Origin: JABDIY01 sp963751955
GTDB lineage: Bacteria > Actinomycetota > Acidimicrobiia > Acidimicrobiales > SZUA-35
DNA length: 64,000 nucleotides
Direction: 5' to 3'
Assembly (NCBI GenBank): GCA_963751955.1
Contig: CAVVWM010000008.1
Coordinates: 62,001-126,000 of the forward strand
Below the pieces are notes generated by a model. The model was not told the DNA's origin and did no database searches. It worked only from the letters and a program-made list of their open reading frames with translations. The translations under genes were made by a program, and so were the position numbers. Below are positions 33,595-42,312 of this stretch, one piece after another. The first letter of the stretch is position 1. The number at the start of each line of letters is the position of its first letter.

Positions 33595-34287
33595 TCAGGC
33601 GTGATGGAGGCGCTGGGGCAGTGCTATACGAACCTCAACCCCGGGGGAATAAAGCACGATCGGCTCCCCCGATGGTTCGGGGAGACCGGCCGCCTGAAGC
33701 AACGTTTCGTCCCACGACAGAAGCTCGGCTCGGTGGAGCGGCCACGGGGGATGATCAACATCGGCCCACATCAACCTGTTACCCAACGTGGTTCCCAGCG
33801 CCCAACGGGCGGTCAAGAAGTGTTCGAGATCGGTGATGTCGGAAGGATCGATCGGCTCACCGCGGCGAACCGAAACCGTGCTGCTGGCACCCTTGGTTCC
33901 TAGCGGCCAGCGGCGCTTGCCCGAGTATGTGATGACGTCACCGGTCTCTTCGATCCTCATCCTCGCCCAGCAGTAGGGGAGCTGATAGGTCACTCTGGCC
34001 ACCAACGTCGGGATCAACCGGGTGATGTCGAGGCTGCAGAACCACACGGCTCGTCGACCGTCGGGGTCGACGATGTAGGTTCTGATGTTCGTCTCGGGAA
34101 ACGTCGACAGTGGACCGAATGCAGGGAGCCCGGGCACGCGAATTCGTTGCATGTGGAACGGGATCAAGCCGACCCAGCCAGCACCGTCGAAAGTATCCAC
34201 TCGGTAGCCATCGGGCAGGAGCGCCTGGATCTGGTCGGCAGGATAACGCCAGTGGAGTGAGGTGAGCTTATGCCAGCCTTGCACCAT
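33595..34287 (-). CDS. DUF2071 (YqjF-like) protein
   Basis: This 230-residue protein has the DUF2071 pattern: LTSLHWRYPADQIQALLPDGYRVDTFDGAGWVGLIPF near the N-terminus, then FPETNIRTYI and WFCSLDI. The C-terminal part (FLTARWALGTTLGNRLMWADVDHPPW) follows the family. The biochemical role of DUF2071 proteins is not known; the fold is acetoacetate-decarboxylase-like. It is flanked by YceI on the same strand and a divergent rhodanese. Confidence 0.85.
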   Translation of the reverse strand: MVQGWHKLTSLHWRYPADQIQALLPDGYRVDTFDGAGWVGLIPFHMQRIRVPGLPAFGPLSTFPETNIRTYIVDPDGRRAVWFCSLDITRLIPTLVARVTYQLPYCWARMRIEETGDVITYSGKRRWPLGTKGASSTVSVRRGEPIDPSDITDLEHFLTARWALGTTLGNRLMWADVDHPPWPLHRAELLSWDETLLQAAGLPEPSGEPIVLYSPGVEVRIALPQRLHHA

Positions 34288-34443
34288 GATCGCCCTGGAG
34301 ACTGGGCGAACAGGATCGGCGGTGACCGGTTCGATGTGGAGTGCAGTGATGGCCTTGAACCTATCTGTCCCAAACGAGGGTCGGCTGGTCGGGCCGAGGC
34401 AACGAACGACACGTCAAGGGCCTCTCGGACCTACCCTTTGTGT

Positions 34444-34857
34444 ATGGGGATCAAGAGCATTCACGAAATGGTCGAAGCCGCCAAGGCCGAGATCGACAAC
34501 ATCAGTCCGGCCGAGGCAAAACGTCGCATGGACCACGAGGGAGCACTACTGGTAGACATTCGCGATGTGCGAGAGCTCCAGAAGCTCGGTGTAGCGGTTG
34601 GTGCGCACCACGCACCTCGAGGGATGCTGGAGTTCTGGGTGTCGCCTGACTCGCCCTATCACTCCGACGTGTTCGACGACGATCGTGAATACATCTTCTG
34701 TTGCGGGGCAGGCTGGCGTTCGGCTTTCGCAGCCAAGACCATGCAGGAGATGGGCATGGAAAGAGTGAGCCACGTGGAAACCGGATTCGCCGGCTGGGTA
34801 GACGATGGCATGCCGGTTCAGCCCTACGAGGACTGGAAGGCAGCCCGCAAACGTTGA
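34444..34857 (+). CDS. Rhodanese-like domain protein
   Basis: This 137-residue single rhodanese domain has LLVDIRDVREL, APRGMLEFWV and the active-site loop FCCGAGWRSAFAA, where the second cysteine is the likely sulfur carrier. The loop is longer and differs from the classical CRxGxR form but keeps the C-x4-R-S pattern. It may move sulfane sulfur, fitting the sulfur-related genes elsewhere in the window. It starts at ATG 34444 and is followed 20 bases later by a VOC protein. Confidence 0.88.
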   Translation: MGIKSIHEMVEAAKAEIDNISPAEAKRRMDHEGALLVDIRDVRELQKLGVAVGAHHAPRGMLEFWVSPDSPYHSDVFDDDREYIFCCGAGWRSAFAAKTMQEMGMERVSHVETGFAGWVDDGMPVQPYEDWKAARKR

Positions 34858-34877
34858 GAGGACCCCAGCTAGGTGGC

Positions 34878-35444
34878 ATGGCGTTGCCAGATCCGGCCAT
34901 CGCTTGGGAGGTCGTCGGCTTCAACATCGTTGACAACTCGGTTTCGGTCGGTGACCTGACAGTTGCTCTGGGACGACCCATCGGTAGACCGCAGTGGTGG
35001 TTCGAACCCTCCCTCACCAGCCCGATTCACGGAGTCGACCAAGCCCTGCCAGCCGAAAACCCCGGCCGGAGCAATCCCAACGGTGCCACCTCGGTCGACC
35101 ACATCGTGGTGATGTCGCCCAACCTCGAAACCACAACAGCAGCGTTGGAGGAGCAAGGGTTCGAACTCCGACGGTCCCGGCCGATCGGCAAACAGGAGCA
35201 ACGGTTCTTCTGGGCTGGCACGGTCATCATCGAAGTTGTCGGCCCCGGGGTGCCTGAAGCGGAAGGACCGGCCCGCATCTGGGGACTGGCGCTGGTCAGC
35301 GAAGACCTGGATGCATCCAAGGCGTTGCTCGGCGAACGCCTCTCCGATCCCAAGGACGCCGTACAGCCAGGGCGTCGAATCGCGGCGATCCGAACCGCAG
35401 AACACGACATCTCGATCATGCTGGCTCTGATGACGCCTCGCTAG
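34878..35444 (+). CDS. Glyoxalase/VOC-like protein
   Basis: This 188-residue protein has a VOC-type half around SVDHIVVMSPNLETTTAALEEQGFELRR and a second beta-rich half with FFWAGTVIIEVVGP and ARIWGLALVSEDLDASKALL. Metal-binding His and Glu residues are present in the first half. AGGTGG lies just upstream of ATG 34878. The stop codon overlaps the convergent Lrp gene stop. Function unknown. Confidence 0.75.
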   Translation: MALPDPAIAWEVVGFNIVDNSVSVGDLTVALGRPIGRPQWWFEPSLTSPIHGVDQALPAENPGRSNPNGATSVDHIVVMSPNLETTTAALEEQGFELRRSRPIGKQEQRFFWAGTVIIEVVGPGVPEAEGPARIWGLALVSEDLDASKALLGERLSDPKDAVQPGRRIAAIRTAEHDISIMLALMTPR

Positions 35445-35896
35445 AGCAGCTCGCTCAGATGTCGGGTATGGGCATTCTGTAGCGCAAGCTGGGTTTGACT
35501 CCGCTGCACCGACGGAACCGAAGTTATGTGAAGGATTACCGAGTGCAGGTCGTCGTTGGAACGGGCCACCACTTTGCACAGGAGGTCGCCGATCCCGGTG
35601 ACGGTGAAGATCTCGATCACCTCGGGAATGGTGGCGAGCGACTCAACCGTTTCATCGTGGGTTCCCTGGCTTATCTCCAATGTGCAAAAGGCGGTCACTG
35701 GGAATCCGGCGCTCTTTGCATCGAGATCGGGGCCGAAGCCGGTTACAACACCGTTCTCGCTCAAGCGGTCGAGCCGGCTGTAGACGGTTCCGCGCGCGAC
35801 CCCTACCAACGTTGCGATGTCGGTGAGTGACGCCCTGGGTCGACGCCTCAATTCTCGGATCAGGGCCCGGTCAGTGGGATCAAGTTGGTCTGACAC
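35441..35896 (-). CDS. Lrp/AsnC-family transcription regulator
   Basis: This 151-residue protein has an N-terminal helix-turn-helix (DQLDPTDRALIRELRRRPRASLTDIATLVGVARGTVYSRLDRL) and a RAM ligand domain (TVTGIGDLLCKVVARSNDDLHSVI). Lrp proteins sense amino acids and control transport and catabolism. GTG 35896 was chosen because it begins the family homology; an ATG at 35965 would overlap the palindrome at 35940-35965. It diverges from a VOC dioxygenase-like gene, a probable target. Confidence 0.88.
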   Translation of the reverse strand: MSDQLDPTDRALIRELRRRPRASLTDIATLVGVARGTVYSRLDRLSENGVVTGFGPDLDAKSAGFPVTAFCTLEISQGTHDETVESLATIPEVIEIFTVTGIGDLLCKVVARSNDDLHSVILHITSVPSVQRSQTQLALQNAHTRHLSELL

Positions 35897-35939
35897 TTTG
35901 TGCAGTCCTTGCCGAAGTTGATGGTGACTACTAAACGAT

Positions 35940-35965
35940 TTGTTCAATAATACACCTTTGAACAA
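35940..35965. promoter_or_regulatory. Palindromic operator between the Lrp and VOC genes
   Basis: Perfect 8-base arms (TTGTTCAA at 35940-35947 and TTGAACAA at 35958-35965) are separated by 10 AT-rich bases. The site lies 44 bases from the Lrp start and 27 bases from the start of the divergent gene, which fits autoregulation plus control of the target. Confidence 0.6.
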
Positions 35966-35991
35966 CGCGAATCGCTGCCACTGTTGCGCTG

Positions 35992-36636
35992 ATGGGCGGC
36001 GACATGTGTAGTTGCATCATGCTCAAGAAGGTTGACCACATCTCCTACGCCTGTCAAAAGGGAAGCATCGAGCGCTGGGCCTGGTTTCACATCGAGGTCG
36101 AGGGCGGGACGTTGATCAATCGGATCGACGACGTCCGTCCCGGTGATCCGGAATCCAGCATGAAGATCTGGTGCATCGACTACGGAGAATTTGGCGTTGC
36201 CCTCATCGAAGGCATCGATCGGGAGAAGAAGTCTCAGGTCACCAAGTTCGTCGACAAACACGGTGATCACACCGTGCAACACGTCGCCTACGACACCGAC
36301 GACCTCGAGAAATTCATCGAACGGATGAAAGGCCTGGGCGGAACCCCTCGCGGTGAGGTGCTCGTACGCAATGACGGTTTCGGAGTGCTGAAGCAGATGT
36401 TCGCCCGCGGCTACGACGAAGGGGACGCCGCTGAGGCGAGCTTCCCCGAATACGTCCAACGTCCGCAGGTTGGTGATGCTGAAGACGTGGCGATCACCTT
36501 CGCCCAAGAGACGGGCAAGGGGTTCTACGACCAGATCGAAAACGCTGTCGCCGAAGGCGACGAGGCACCGTTCTTCGACTTCTCTCACATGCCCTCGGAG
36601 TGGAAGGTTCCTGAACCACAACCAAAAGGCATCTGA
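35992..36636 (+). CDS. VOC-family protein related to 4-hydroxyphenylpyruvate dioxygenase
   Basis: This 214-residue protein has the iron ligands expected for an HPPD-type VOC module: His in VDHISYAC, His in VQHVAYDTDDLEKFI and Glu in FPEYVQRP. Full HPPD is 350-400 residues with two VOC halves; this one is about half that, so it may be a shortened dioxygenase or another Fe enzyme. It is divergent from an Lrp regulator across a palindrome, which suggests amino-acid-responsive control. A start at the second Met (MCSC) is possible. Confidence 0.7.
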   Translation: MGGDMCSCIMLKKVDHISYACQKGSIERWAWFHIEVEGGTLINRIDDVRPGDPESSMKIWCIDYGEFGVALIEGIDREKKSQVTKFVDKHGDHTVQHVAYDTDDLEKFIERMKGLGGTPRGEVLVRNDGFGVLKQMFARGYDEGDAAEASFPEYVQRPQVGDAEDVAITFAQETGKGFYDQIENAVAEGDEAPFFDFSHMPSEWKVPEPQPKGI

Positions 36637-36650
36637 CCAGAACAGATACT

Positions 36651-37166
36651 GTGGGCGGCATTCCTGGCCGAGCATTCTTTCATACTCCATCCCGCCCGCT
36701 TGTCGTTGCCGCTGCTGCCATGTCGGCTGCGGGTCGATATTCGATGTTGTGGATAGCTGCAGCCGGACTTGGTTTGTTGTTCGCCACTGATCGATCGGGT
36801 TTCGGTTGGTTCGAGGTGTCGATCGTGGCGGAGTGGATGCTGACCAACGGGCCGGTCAAGCTGCTGTTCAGGCGGGACCGTCCCAACAACTCCGATGTCC
36901 GCGCCATGCTCCCCGATTGGCTACACCCACCACGTTCCAGCTCGTTCCCGAGCGGCCATTCGTCGGCGGCAGCGTTTGCAACGATCATCTTCTGGTCCTG
37001 GTCCCCGTGGGCCGGTGCGCTGTGCGGGCTCGTAGCGCTGGCGATGGGAGCCAGCCGCGTGATCGTTCGGGCGCATCACCGCACTGACGTGCTCGCCGGC
37101 TTCCTTTGGGGTGCTCTGCTGGGTGCACTATCGCTGGCGTTGCTGGGAGACCGCTTGCCCACGTGA
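36651..37166 (+). CDS. PAP2-family phosphatase
   Basis: This 171-residue membrane protein carries the three-part PAP2 motif: KLLFRRDRP, then SSFPSGHSSAAA, then SRVIVRAHHRTDVLAG. The two histidines and the arginines form the active site for dephosphorylating lipid phosphates such as phosphatidic acid or undecaprenyl diphosphate. It starts at GTG 36651, 14 bases after the VOC gene. Confidence 0.92.
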   Translation: MGGIPGRAFFHTPSRPLVVAAAAMSAAGRYSMLWIAAAGLGLLFATDRSGFGWFEVSIVAEWMLTNGPVKLLFRRDRPNNSDVRAMLPDWLHPPRSSSFPSGHSSAAAFATIIFWSWSPWAGALCGLVALAMGASRVIVRAHHRTDVLAGFLWGALLGALSLALLGDRLPT

Positions 37167-37171
37167 ACCCA

Positions 37172-37792
37172 TCAGTTGCCTCGAAGCGCCATCCAAAGCC
37201 TTCGGAATGGGCCCTGGGGAACCAGAGAAAGGCTGTAGAGCTTGGCATCGCCGAAAAGGGTGGCGGCGACGACTCGCACATAAGGTGCACCGGGGACGGC
37301 CTGGTGGAGCAACTCCTTGCGGTCACCGAAGATAGTGGTGGACTGAAGGTTGGCTCGCACACCATCGGGGAGTATCACCGTGACGTCACCAAAAATCGAA
37401 TAGACCCTCACGGTGCAGTCGCCCGTCAAATAGGCCGACGACAGGTCGATCAGAACGTCGCCGAAACCGGACCCATAGGTGATCTCGGAACCCACGCTCA
37501 CCCAGCCACCCACCTTGACTTCACCGAACACCGAATATGAGACCCGAGCAAGCGGGTGTCGGGGGGCAGGAGCCGTCGGCGGCGGAGGTAGGGGTAGTCC
37601 CTCGAGCGAGAGTTCCAGCTCGCCACGGGTTCGGGCGGCGTAGATCTTCTCGAATCGCTCATCCAGTTCTTCGAATCGGATCTCATCGGCGGCCATGGCG
37701 CGCTGGATCTGTTCCACGGCGATCTGACGATCCTGATCGCCGATCGGCTCCTCAGGATCGGGAGGTTGCTGGTATGGACTTGGGTGGTTCAT
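37172..37792 (-). CDS. DUF1707 (SHOCT-like) domain protein
   Basis: This 206-residue protein has an N-terminal DUF1707 region (IGDQDRQIAVEQIQRAMAADEIRFEELDERFEKIYAARTRGEL). A Pro-rich linker and a repetitive beta-type C-terminal domain follow, with three SIFGD/TIFGD/TLFGD-type repeats, as in cell-wall-active antibiotic-response-like domains. Actinobacterial DUF1707 proteins are often membrane-associated, but no membrane helix is evident here. ATG 37792 is the family-like start. Confidence 0.8.
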   Translation of the reverse strand: MNHPSPYQQPPDPEEPIGDQDRQIAVEQIQRAMAADEIRFEELDERFEKIYAARTRGELELSLEGLPLPPPPTAPAPRHPLARVSYSVFGEVKVGGWVSVGSEITYGSGFGDVLIDLSSAYLTGDCTVRVYSIFGDVTVILPDGVRANLQSTTIFGDRKELLHQAVPGAPYVRVVAATLFGDAKLYSLSLVPQGPFRRLWMALRGN

Positions 37793-37830
37793 GGTTGGGT
37801 CACGATTCGCCGGCTCTGCTCCCAGAGAGC

Positions 37831-38927
37831 CTAGTTGAGTGCGAAGTCGCCGAATTCGTCGTCGGTGCTTTCGAGATGTTCGAACTCGATCACACCAATT
37901 TCTTCGAACTTGGTCCGAAGCCAGCCATCGCCGGCGTCGATCAAGCCCAGCTTCCGGCAATTGGGAACGATCTTGCTGAACAGCAACCGCTGGAATTCTT
38001 TGGTCTCGGGTGGGCCATTCAGCATTGCGTCGATCAGAGGGCGCGGATTGTCGACCCCCATCTTGTGCCACACCTCCTGTCGAAGGAAACGGTCCCGCAT
38101 CCGCAGCGCTGCCTCGAAAGCGAACTCCTGCCGCTCTCGAATCTCGGCGGTGGTCATGTCTTGGTAGACCTCCTGGAGACTCAAGACCCCGAAAGCGACG
38201 TGTCTCGCTTCGTCGCTCATCACGTATCGGAGCAACTTCTTGAGCAAAGGCTCTTCGATCATCTGATGCAGGAAACCGAACGCGGCCAACGCCAGACCCT
38301 CGATCATGATCTGCATCCCGAGATAGGTCATGTCCCAGCGGCTGTCCTCGATCACATCGTCGAGCAGTTGTTGGAGGTGAGGATTGATCGGGTAGTGATC
38401 CTGGAGCTTGGTGTCGAGATACTTGGCGAAGACCTCAACGTGGCGGGCCTCGTCCATCACCTGGGTGGCGGCGAAGTACTTGGCATCGATCCAGGGGACG
38501 GTTTCCACGATCTTTGCGGTTGCAACCAGTGCGCCCTGTTCCCCGTGGAGGAATTGGCTCATCTGCCACACAAGGGACTCGTGGGCGAGGGTGCTCCATT
38601 CCTTGTCACTCCAGTTCGCGATGGGACTGCCGGGTTGGTTGGCGAGATCGTAAAGGGGCTGATTCTGCATGGCCGCGACAAGCTTGAGATGGTCGGCCAT
38701 TTCCTCGGGATCAACGTTGATTGACCAGTCGAGGTCGGTCTCACCGTCCCACATTGCACCCTTGGCCTTCTCGTACAGCTTGTTCAAGCTGGGTCGAGCG
38801 CCTTTTCATAATCCCAGGTGAAGATCGTGTCGGCGTTGTTCGTGACGGTGGTGATGACCGCGTCGCGGTCGGTGTTGGTCTGCAACAGGATGTTGTCGAT
38901 GTTGTTCGGATCCTCGAGCAATGCCAT
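37831..38927 (-). CDS. Ferritin-like di-iron protein, frameshifted near the N-terminus
   Basis: The main part is an all-helical protein with two E-x2-H iron-ligand motifs, QVMDEARHVEVF and YVMSDEARHVAFG, and a further Glu in HGEQGAL. This is the ferritin-like/AurF-type oxygenase pattern. The first 40 or so codons (from ATG 38927, MALLEDPNNIDNILLQTNTDRD, to TIFTWDYEKA) are in another frame. The reading changes at about 38795, where EKA is followed by RPSLNKLYEKAK. One single-base indel explains it. The substrate is unknown; relatives oxidise amines, fatty acids or act as ferritin-like stores. Confidence 0.75.
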
Positions 38928-39094
38928 GCCGTTCCCTTCAACGTTGTGTCAGCGCCTCGTTACCAACGGGTAGCAAGGCCCCTCAACTACAGTATCGGGC
39001 TCGTTCGGGTGAGTGTTAGCGCCGGTCAGCCGAGCGCAACCATTCGAGCGCAACCATCAGCGCAGGCGAGAATGCGGCTCTGGACTCAAGGCGT

Positions 39095-39736
39095 CTAGGT
39101 CATCGGATTCCTGTATGTGTTGAGGTAGGTGATCTCTTCCAACGGCCCCCGCACTGCAGGTTTGAAATCGGTGCCCTTGGTGTACGCAACCGGAATGAGG
39201 CCGGCCTGGGTCAAGTGGGCGGGGATACCAAGCAGTTCCGCCGCCTCTTGTTCGAGGTTGAGATGAAGTGTCGTGTAGCAGCTGCCAAGCCCGCGACTGC
39301 GAAGCGCAAGCTGGAAACTCCACATCGCCGGAATGATGGACCCGTAGAGCCCGGCGCCTTGGACATTGGTTCCGTCGGGTCTACCGATGATCAGGGGAAT
39401 CACATGGACCGGTACGTGCTGCAGATTCTGGGCCAGGTACGTTGCGCTGCTGACGACACGCCCGGTCTGGCTCTCCGCATCGATGTCGTCGGTTCGTTGG
39501 GTGAAGTAATCGCCAGCGCCTCGCCGGTAGATGTCGGCTAGGGCAGCCCGTTTGTCGGGATCGGTGACCACCATCCAGCGCCAACCCTGTGCATTGGATC
39601 CAGTGGGCGCCTGAACTGCGAGCCTGAGGCACTCGAGGATGACATCGGAGGGCACATCCCGCTCGAGGTCGAGCCGCTTCCTCACGGCTCTGGTTGTGCT
39701 CAGCAGTGCGTCGGTTTGTTCGAGATCAAACTCCAT
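39095..39736 (-). CDS. Nitroreductase family protein
   Basis: This 213-residue FMN enzyme starts MEFDLEQTDALLSTTRAVRKR and has QAPTGSNAQGWRWMVV (FMN contact) and RSRGLGSCYTTLHLN. It is a divergent paralogue of the enzyme at 32177, with the same ApTGxNxQ and TTLH elements but different surroundings. The C-terminal FKPAVRGPLEEITYLNTY is typical of actinobacterial members. Substrate unknown. Confidence 0.88.
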   Translation of the reverse strand: MEFDLEQTDALLSTTRAVRKRLDLERDVPSDVILECLRLAVQAPTGSNAQGWRWMVVTDPDKRAALADIYRRGAGDYFTQRTDDIDAESQTGRVVSSATYLAQNLQHVPVHVIPLIIGRPDGTNVQGAGLYGSIIPAMWSFQLALRSRGLGSCYTTLHLNLEQEAAELLGIPAHLTQAGLIPVAYTKGTDFKPAVRGPLEEITYLNTYRNPMT

Positions 39737-39839
39737 ACAGCAACTATCGCACGCACCTGTCCGCCGAGCCCACTGCGTACCCATCGCTGAGCGAGTGATC
39801 CATGACTTTGACACCGGATCAACCACTCGGCGACAGGAA

Positions 39840-40286
39840 ATGTCGACTGAACCTGTGCGATCACGGCAAACTGGTGGGGCGACGTCGATTCCTTCGGTTC
39901 TTTTCCTGTGTGTCCACAACGCCGGCCGCTCACGAATGGCGGCTGGTTTCCTGACCGAACTCGGAGGCGGTGATGTAGCGGTGTACAGCGCGGGCTCGGC
40001 CCCTGCGGACTCGGTGAATCCTGTTGCTGTGGAAGCGATGCACGAAGTTGGAATCGATATCTCGGATCGGAGCCCGAAAGTCTGGACCGACGAGCTGGTG
40101 CGCGAAGTCGACGTGGTCGTATCGATGGGCTGCGGAGACGTGTGCCCGGTATATCCGGGCACACGCTACGAGGACTGGTCCCTTACCGACCCTGCCGGGC
40201 AGGGCATTGAGCTCGTCCGCACCGTAAAGGATGAGATTCGCGGTCGGGTGGAGTCACTCTTGGACGAGCTCGTCCCTGGTCGATGA
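39840..40286 (+). CDS. arsC: Arsenate reductase-like low-molecular-weight phosphatase family protein
   Basis: This 148-residue protein has the P-loop CVHNAGRSRMAAGF, YSAGSAPAD and VVVSMGCGDVCPVYPG with the resolving cysteines, followed by WSLTDPAGQ. This is the thioredoxin-coupled ArsC family, reducing arsenate to arsenite. AGGA precedes ATG 39840. No ars operon partners are next to it. It is divergent from the nitroreductase. Confidence 0.88.
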   Translation: MSTEPVRSRQTGGATSIPSVLFLCVHNAGRSRMAAGFLTELGGGDVAVYSAGSAPADSVNPVAVEAMHEVGIDISDRSPKVWTDELVREVDVVVSMGCGDVCPVYPGTRYEDWSLTDPAGQGIELVRTVKDEIRGRVESLLDELVPGR

Positions 40287-40459
40287 TGGTCGGCCACCGA
40301 GCCGTTGTCGCCCGACCAACCGGAGAATAAGCACCTGGGTTGTGGACTTAGTGCTAAATGTGACGACTGGCACTGTTGAGTACTGCATCCAAGCCTCGAG
40401 TGGCCTGCGTAGGTGGTCTTCAAGATCCCCCATCCCCAATCACCTCAAGGAAACCGAAA

Positions 40460-41500
40460 ATGAAGAAGACCGTACGTACCGGAGCATCACTCCTGCTCTC
40501 CCTCGGCCTCGTAGCCGCCGCCTGTGGATCCGATGATCCAGAAGCCACACCGGAAGAGACCACAACTACCACTGAGGCCATGGCCGAGCTCGGCAACATC
40601 GCCGAGGTCGCAACCGAAGCAGGAAGCTTCAACACCCTTTTGGCCGCTGCAACCGCTGCGGATCTCGTTGGCCCGCTCACCGGAACCGATGAACTGACCG
40701 TGTTTGCTCCGACCGACGACGCCTTCGCTGCTGCGCTGGACGCTCTCGGCCTGACCGCCGACGAGCTCCTGGCCAGCCCTGCGCTTGCCGACATCCTCAC
40801 CTACCACATCGTCGCCGGTGAAGTGAAGAGTGACGTGGTCGTCACCCTCGACGGCCAGGATGTCGCAACCCTCAATGGGGCTACGGTCAACATTTCGGTC
40901 GACGGCAGTTCGGTCAAGGTGAACGACGCCAACGTCGTGACCGTCGATGTCGATGCCAGCAACGGCGTGATCCATGTGATCGACGCTGTGCTGCTCCCCG
41001 CTGATGTCGCCGCCGCCCTCGGTGCCGACGCAATGGAAGATGAGGACGCAATGGAAGATGAGGACGCAATGGAAGACGTCCCCGCCACCGTTGTCGAGAT
41101 CGCCCAGAGCTCGGATGACTTCAGCATTCTGGTCGAAGCAGTCATCGCCGCTGACCTCGCCGGGACCCTGAGCGGCGAGGGCCCCTTCACCGTCTTCGCT
41201 CCCACCAACGATGCGTTCGCTGACGCACTGGTTGCGCTCGACCTCACCAAGGAAGAACTTCTCGCTAGCCCCGACCTCGCAGGAATCCTCACCTACCACG
41301 TGGTTCCAGCCACGGTTCTTGCCGCTGACGCCATCGCTGCCGACGGCACCGAAGTTGCCACCGTCAACGGTGACACCATCGAGGTCTCTGTGGTCGACGG
41401 CAACGTGATGGTCGACGGCGCAACCGTTACCGCCACCGATCTCATCGCCGGCAACGGTGTCGTTCACGTGATCGACGCTGTCATCCTGCCCGGAAGTTAA
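40460..41500 (+). CDS. Lipoprotein with two fasciclin (FAS1) domains
   Basis: This 346-residue protein has a lipoprotein signal (LLLSLGLVAAAC, cysteine near residue 21). Two FAS1 domains of about 135 residues follow, each with the H1-like TVFAPT(D/N)DAFA and H2-like VIHVIDAV(L/I)LP motifs. They are joined by an acidic linker with repeats of DAMEDE. FAS1 proteins act in surface adhesion. The start MKKTVRTG at 40460 has an AAGGA site ahead; longer in-frame starts lack a signal peptide at the N-terminus. The hairpin 41550-41600 is its probable terminator. Confidence 0.93.
   Translation: MKKTVRTGASLLLSLGLVAAACGSDDPEATPEETTTTTEAMAELGNIAEVATEAGSFNTLLAAATAADLVGPLTGTDELTVFAPTDDAFAAALDALGLTADELLASPALADILTYHIVAGEVKSDVVVTLDGQDVATLNGATVNISVDGSSVKVNDANVVTVDVDASNGVIHVIDAVLLPADVAAALGADAMEDEDAMEDEDAMEDVPATVVEIAQSSDDFSILVEAVIAADLAGTLSGEGPFTVFAPTNDAFADALVALDLTKEELLASPDLAGILTYHVVPATVLAADAIAADGTEVATVNGDTIEVSVVDGNVMVDGATVTATDLIAGNGVVHVIDAVILPGS
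41027..41077 (+). repeat. Short in-gene tandem repeat encoding DAMEDE
   Basis: Two full 18-base units and a third partial one (41027-41077) encode an acidic linker between the FAS1 domains. Such repeats can change copy number by slippage without changing frame. Confidence 0.85.
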
Positions 41501-42312
41501 CTCTCCCTTCGTCTTGGAAGTCTCTCCCCCTCCCGTAGACGAAGAAGCCAGGGTCTGACCCCGGCCGCGGTGTTCTCACCGACGGTCGGGGTCAGACCCT
41601 TTTCGTTTCCGGTGATCTCGATACGGCCGAGCAGGCCGAAGTGGTCGCTGAGGTGGAACCGGTGCCCGTCGGCCTCCAACGGTGTGTCGAGTACCTCGAC
41701 CTCGCTCACCGAAACGCCGGGGGAGGCAAACCACCGAGTGAAGTAGGCCCGAAATTCTCGAGCTTCGCGGCCCGAATGGAACGGGTTGAGGCGGCTGTCC
41801 CACGTGGGTCTGGGCGGTCGGGACCCATGGAGGCCGGCACTCTCGAGAGCATCCACCTCGGCGATTCGGGTATTGGTGTCGCCGACGATCACCAGCCGGG
41901 GGGTCGGGCTCGTTTCTACGATCTGGGCCAACTGCTCAAGCCGCTGCGCTTCTGCTCGTTTCCCGGAGCCGGGGGACAGGTGAACGTTGGCGACGGTCAG
42001 TTCGTCGTCGAACGTGGTCAGGATGGCGGCGCCGGCGATGGTCGTCACCTCGAGGTTTCCGGCCATGATCTCGTGTTTGACCAACGTGGCAAGGTGTCCA
42101 CTGTGGCTCTTGGGGTTGGCTCGCATCATCCCGTGGGTTTCCACGAATGGCACCATGGCGGGCAACTCCTGGAGAACGACAATGTCGGGCGAATAGTCGA
42201 GCGCTATCTCCCGAAAGGCAGCTTCGGTGTTCTCCAATCCCCATGTATGGGGTGCCTGGGCCGAGCGCTTCATGAGCGCAAGGTTCCAGGACAGAAACGA
42301 CAGAGAGGTCAC
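41497..42312 (-). CDS. Endonuclease/exonuclease/phosphatase family protein
   Basis: This 271-residue protein has the fold's signatures: FLSWNL, DIVVLQELP (metal-binding Glu), NVHLSPGSG, VIVGDTNTR and the catalytic HLSDHFGLLG near residue 222. The family includes nucleases, phosphodiesterases and sphingomyelinase-like enzymes. After the core, about 35 extra residues are read through the palindrome at 41550-41600, and the stop overlaps that of the FAS1 gene. This tail may not be functional. It overlaps the upstream small gene by 4 bases. Confidence 0.82.
   Translation of the reverse strand: MTSLSFLSWNLALMKRSAQAPHTWGLENTEAAFREIALDYSPDIVVLQELPAMVPFVETHGMMRANPKSHSGHLATLVKHEIMAGNLEVTTIAGAAILTTFDDELTVANVHLSPGSGKRAEAQRLEQLAQIVETSPTPRLVIVGDTNTRIAEVDALESAGLHGSRPPRPTWDSRLNPFHSGREAREFRAYFTRWFASPGVSVSEVEVLDTPLEADGHRFHLSDHFGLLGRIEITGNEKGLTPTVGENTAAGVRPWLLRLREGERLPRRRES
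41550..41600. terminator. Long palindrome, probable terminator of the FAS1 gene
   Basis: Perfect 13-base arms (41550-41562 and 41588-41600, containing GGGTCTGACCCC) flank a 25-base loop. TTTTCG follows on the plus strand. The GGGGTCAGACCC-type arm resembles REP-like elements. It lies within the 3' coding end of the nuclease-like gene on the other strand. Confidence 0.6.
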
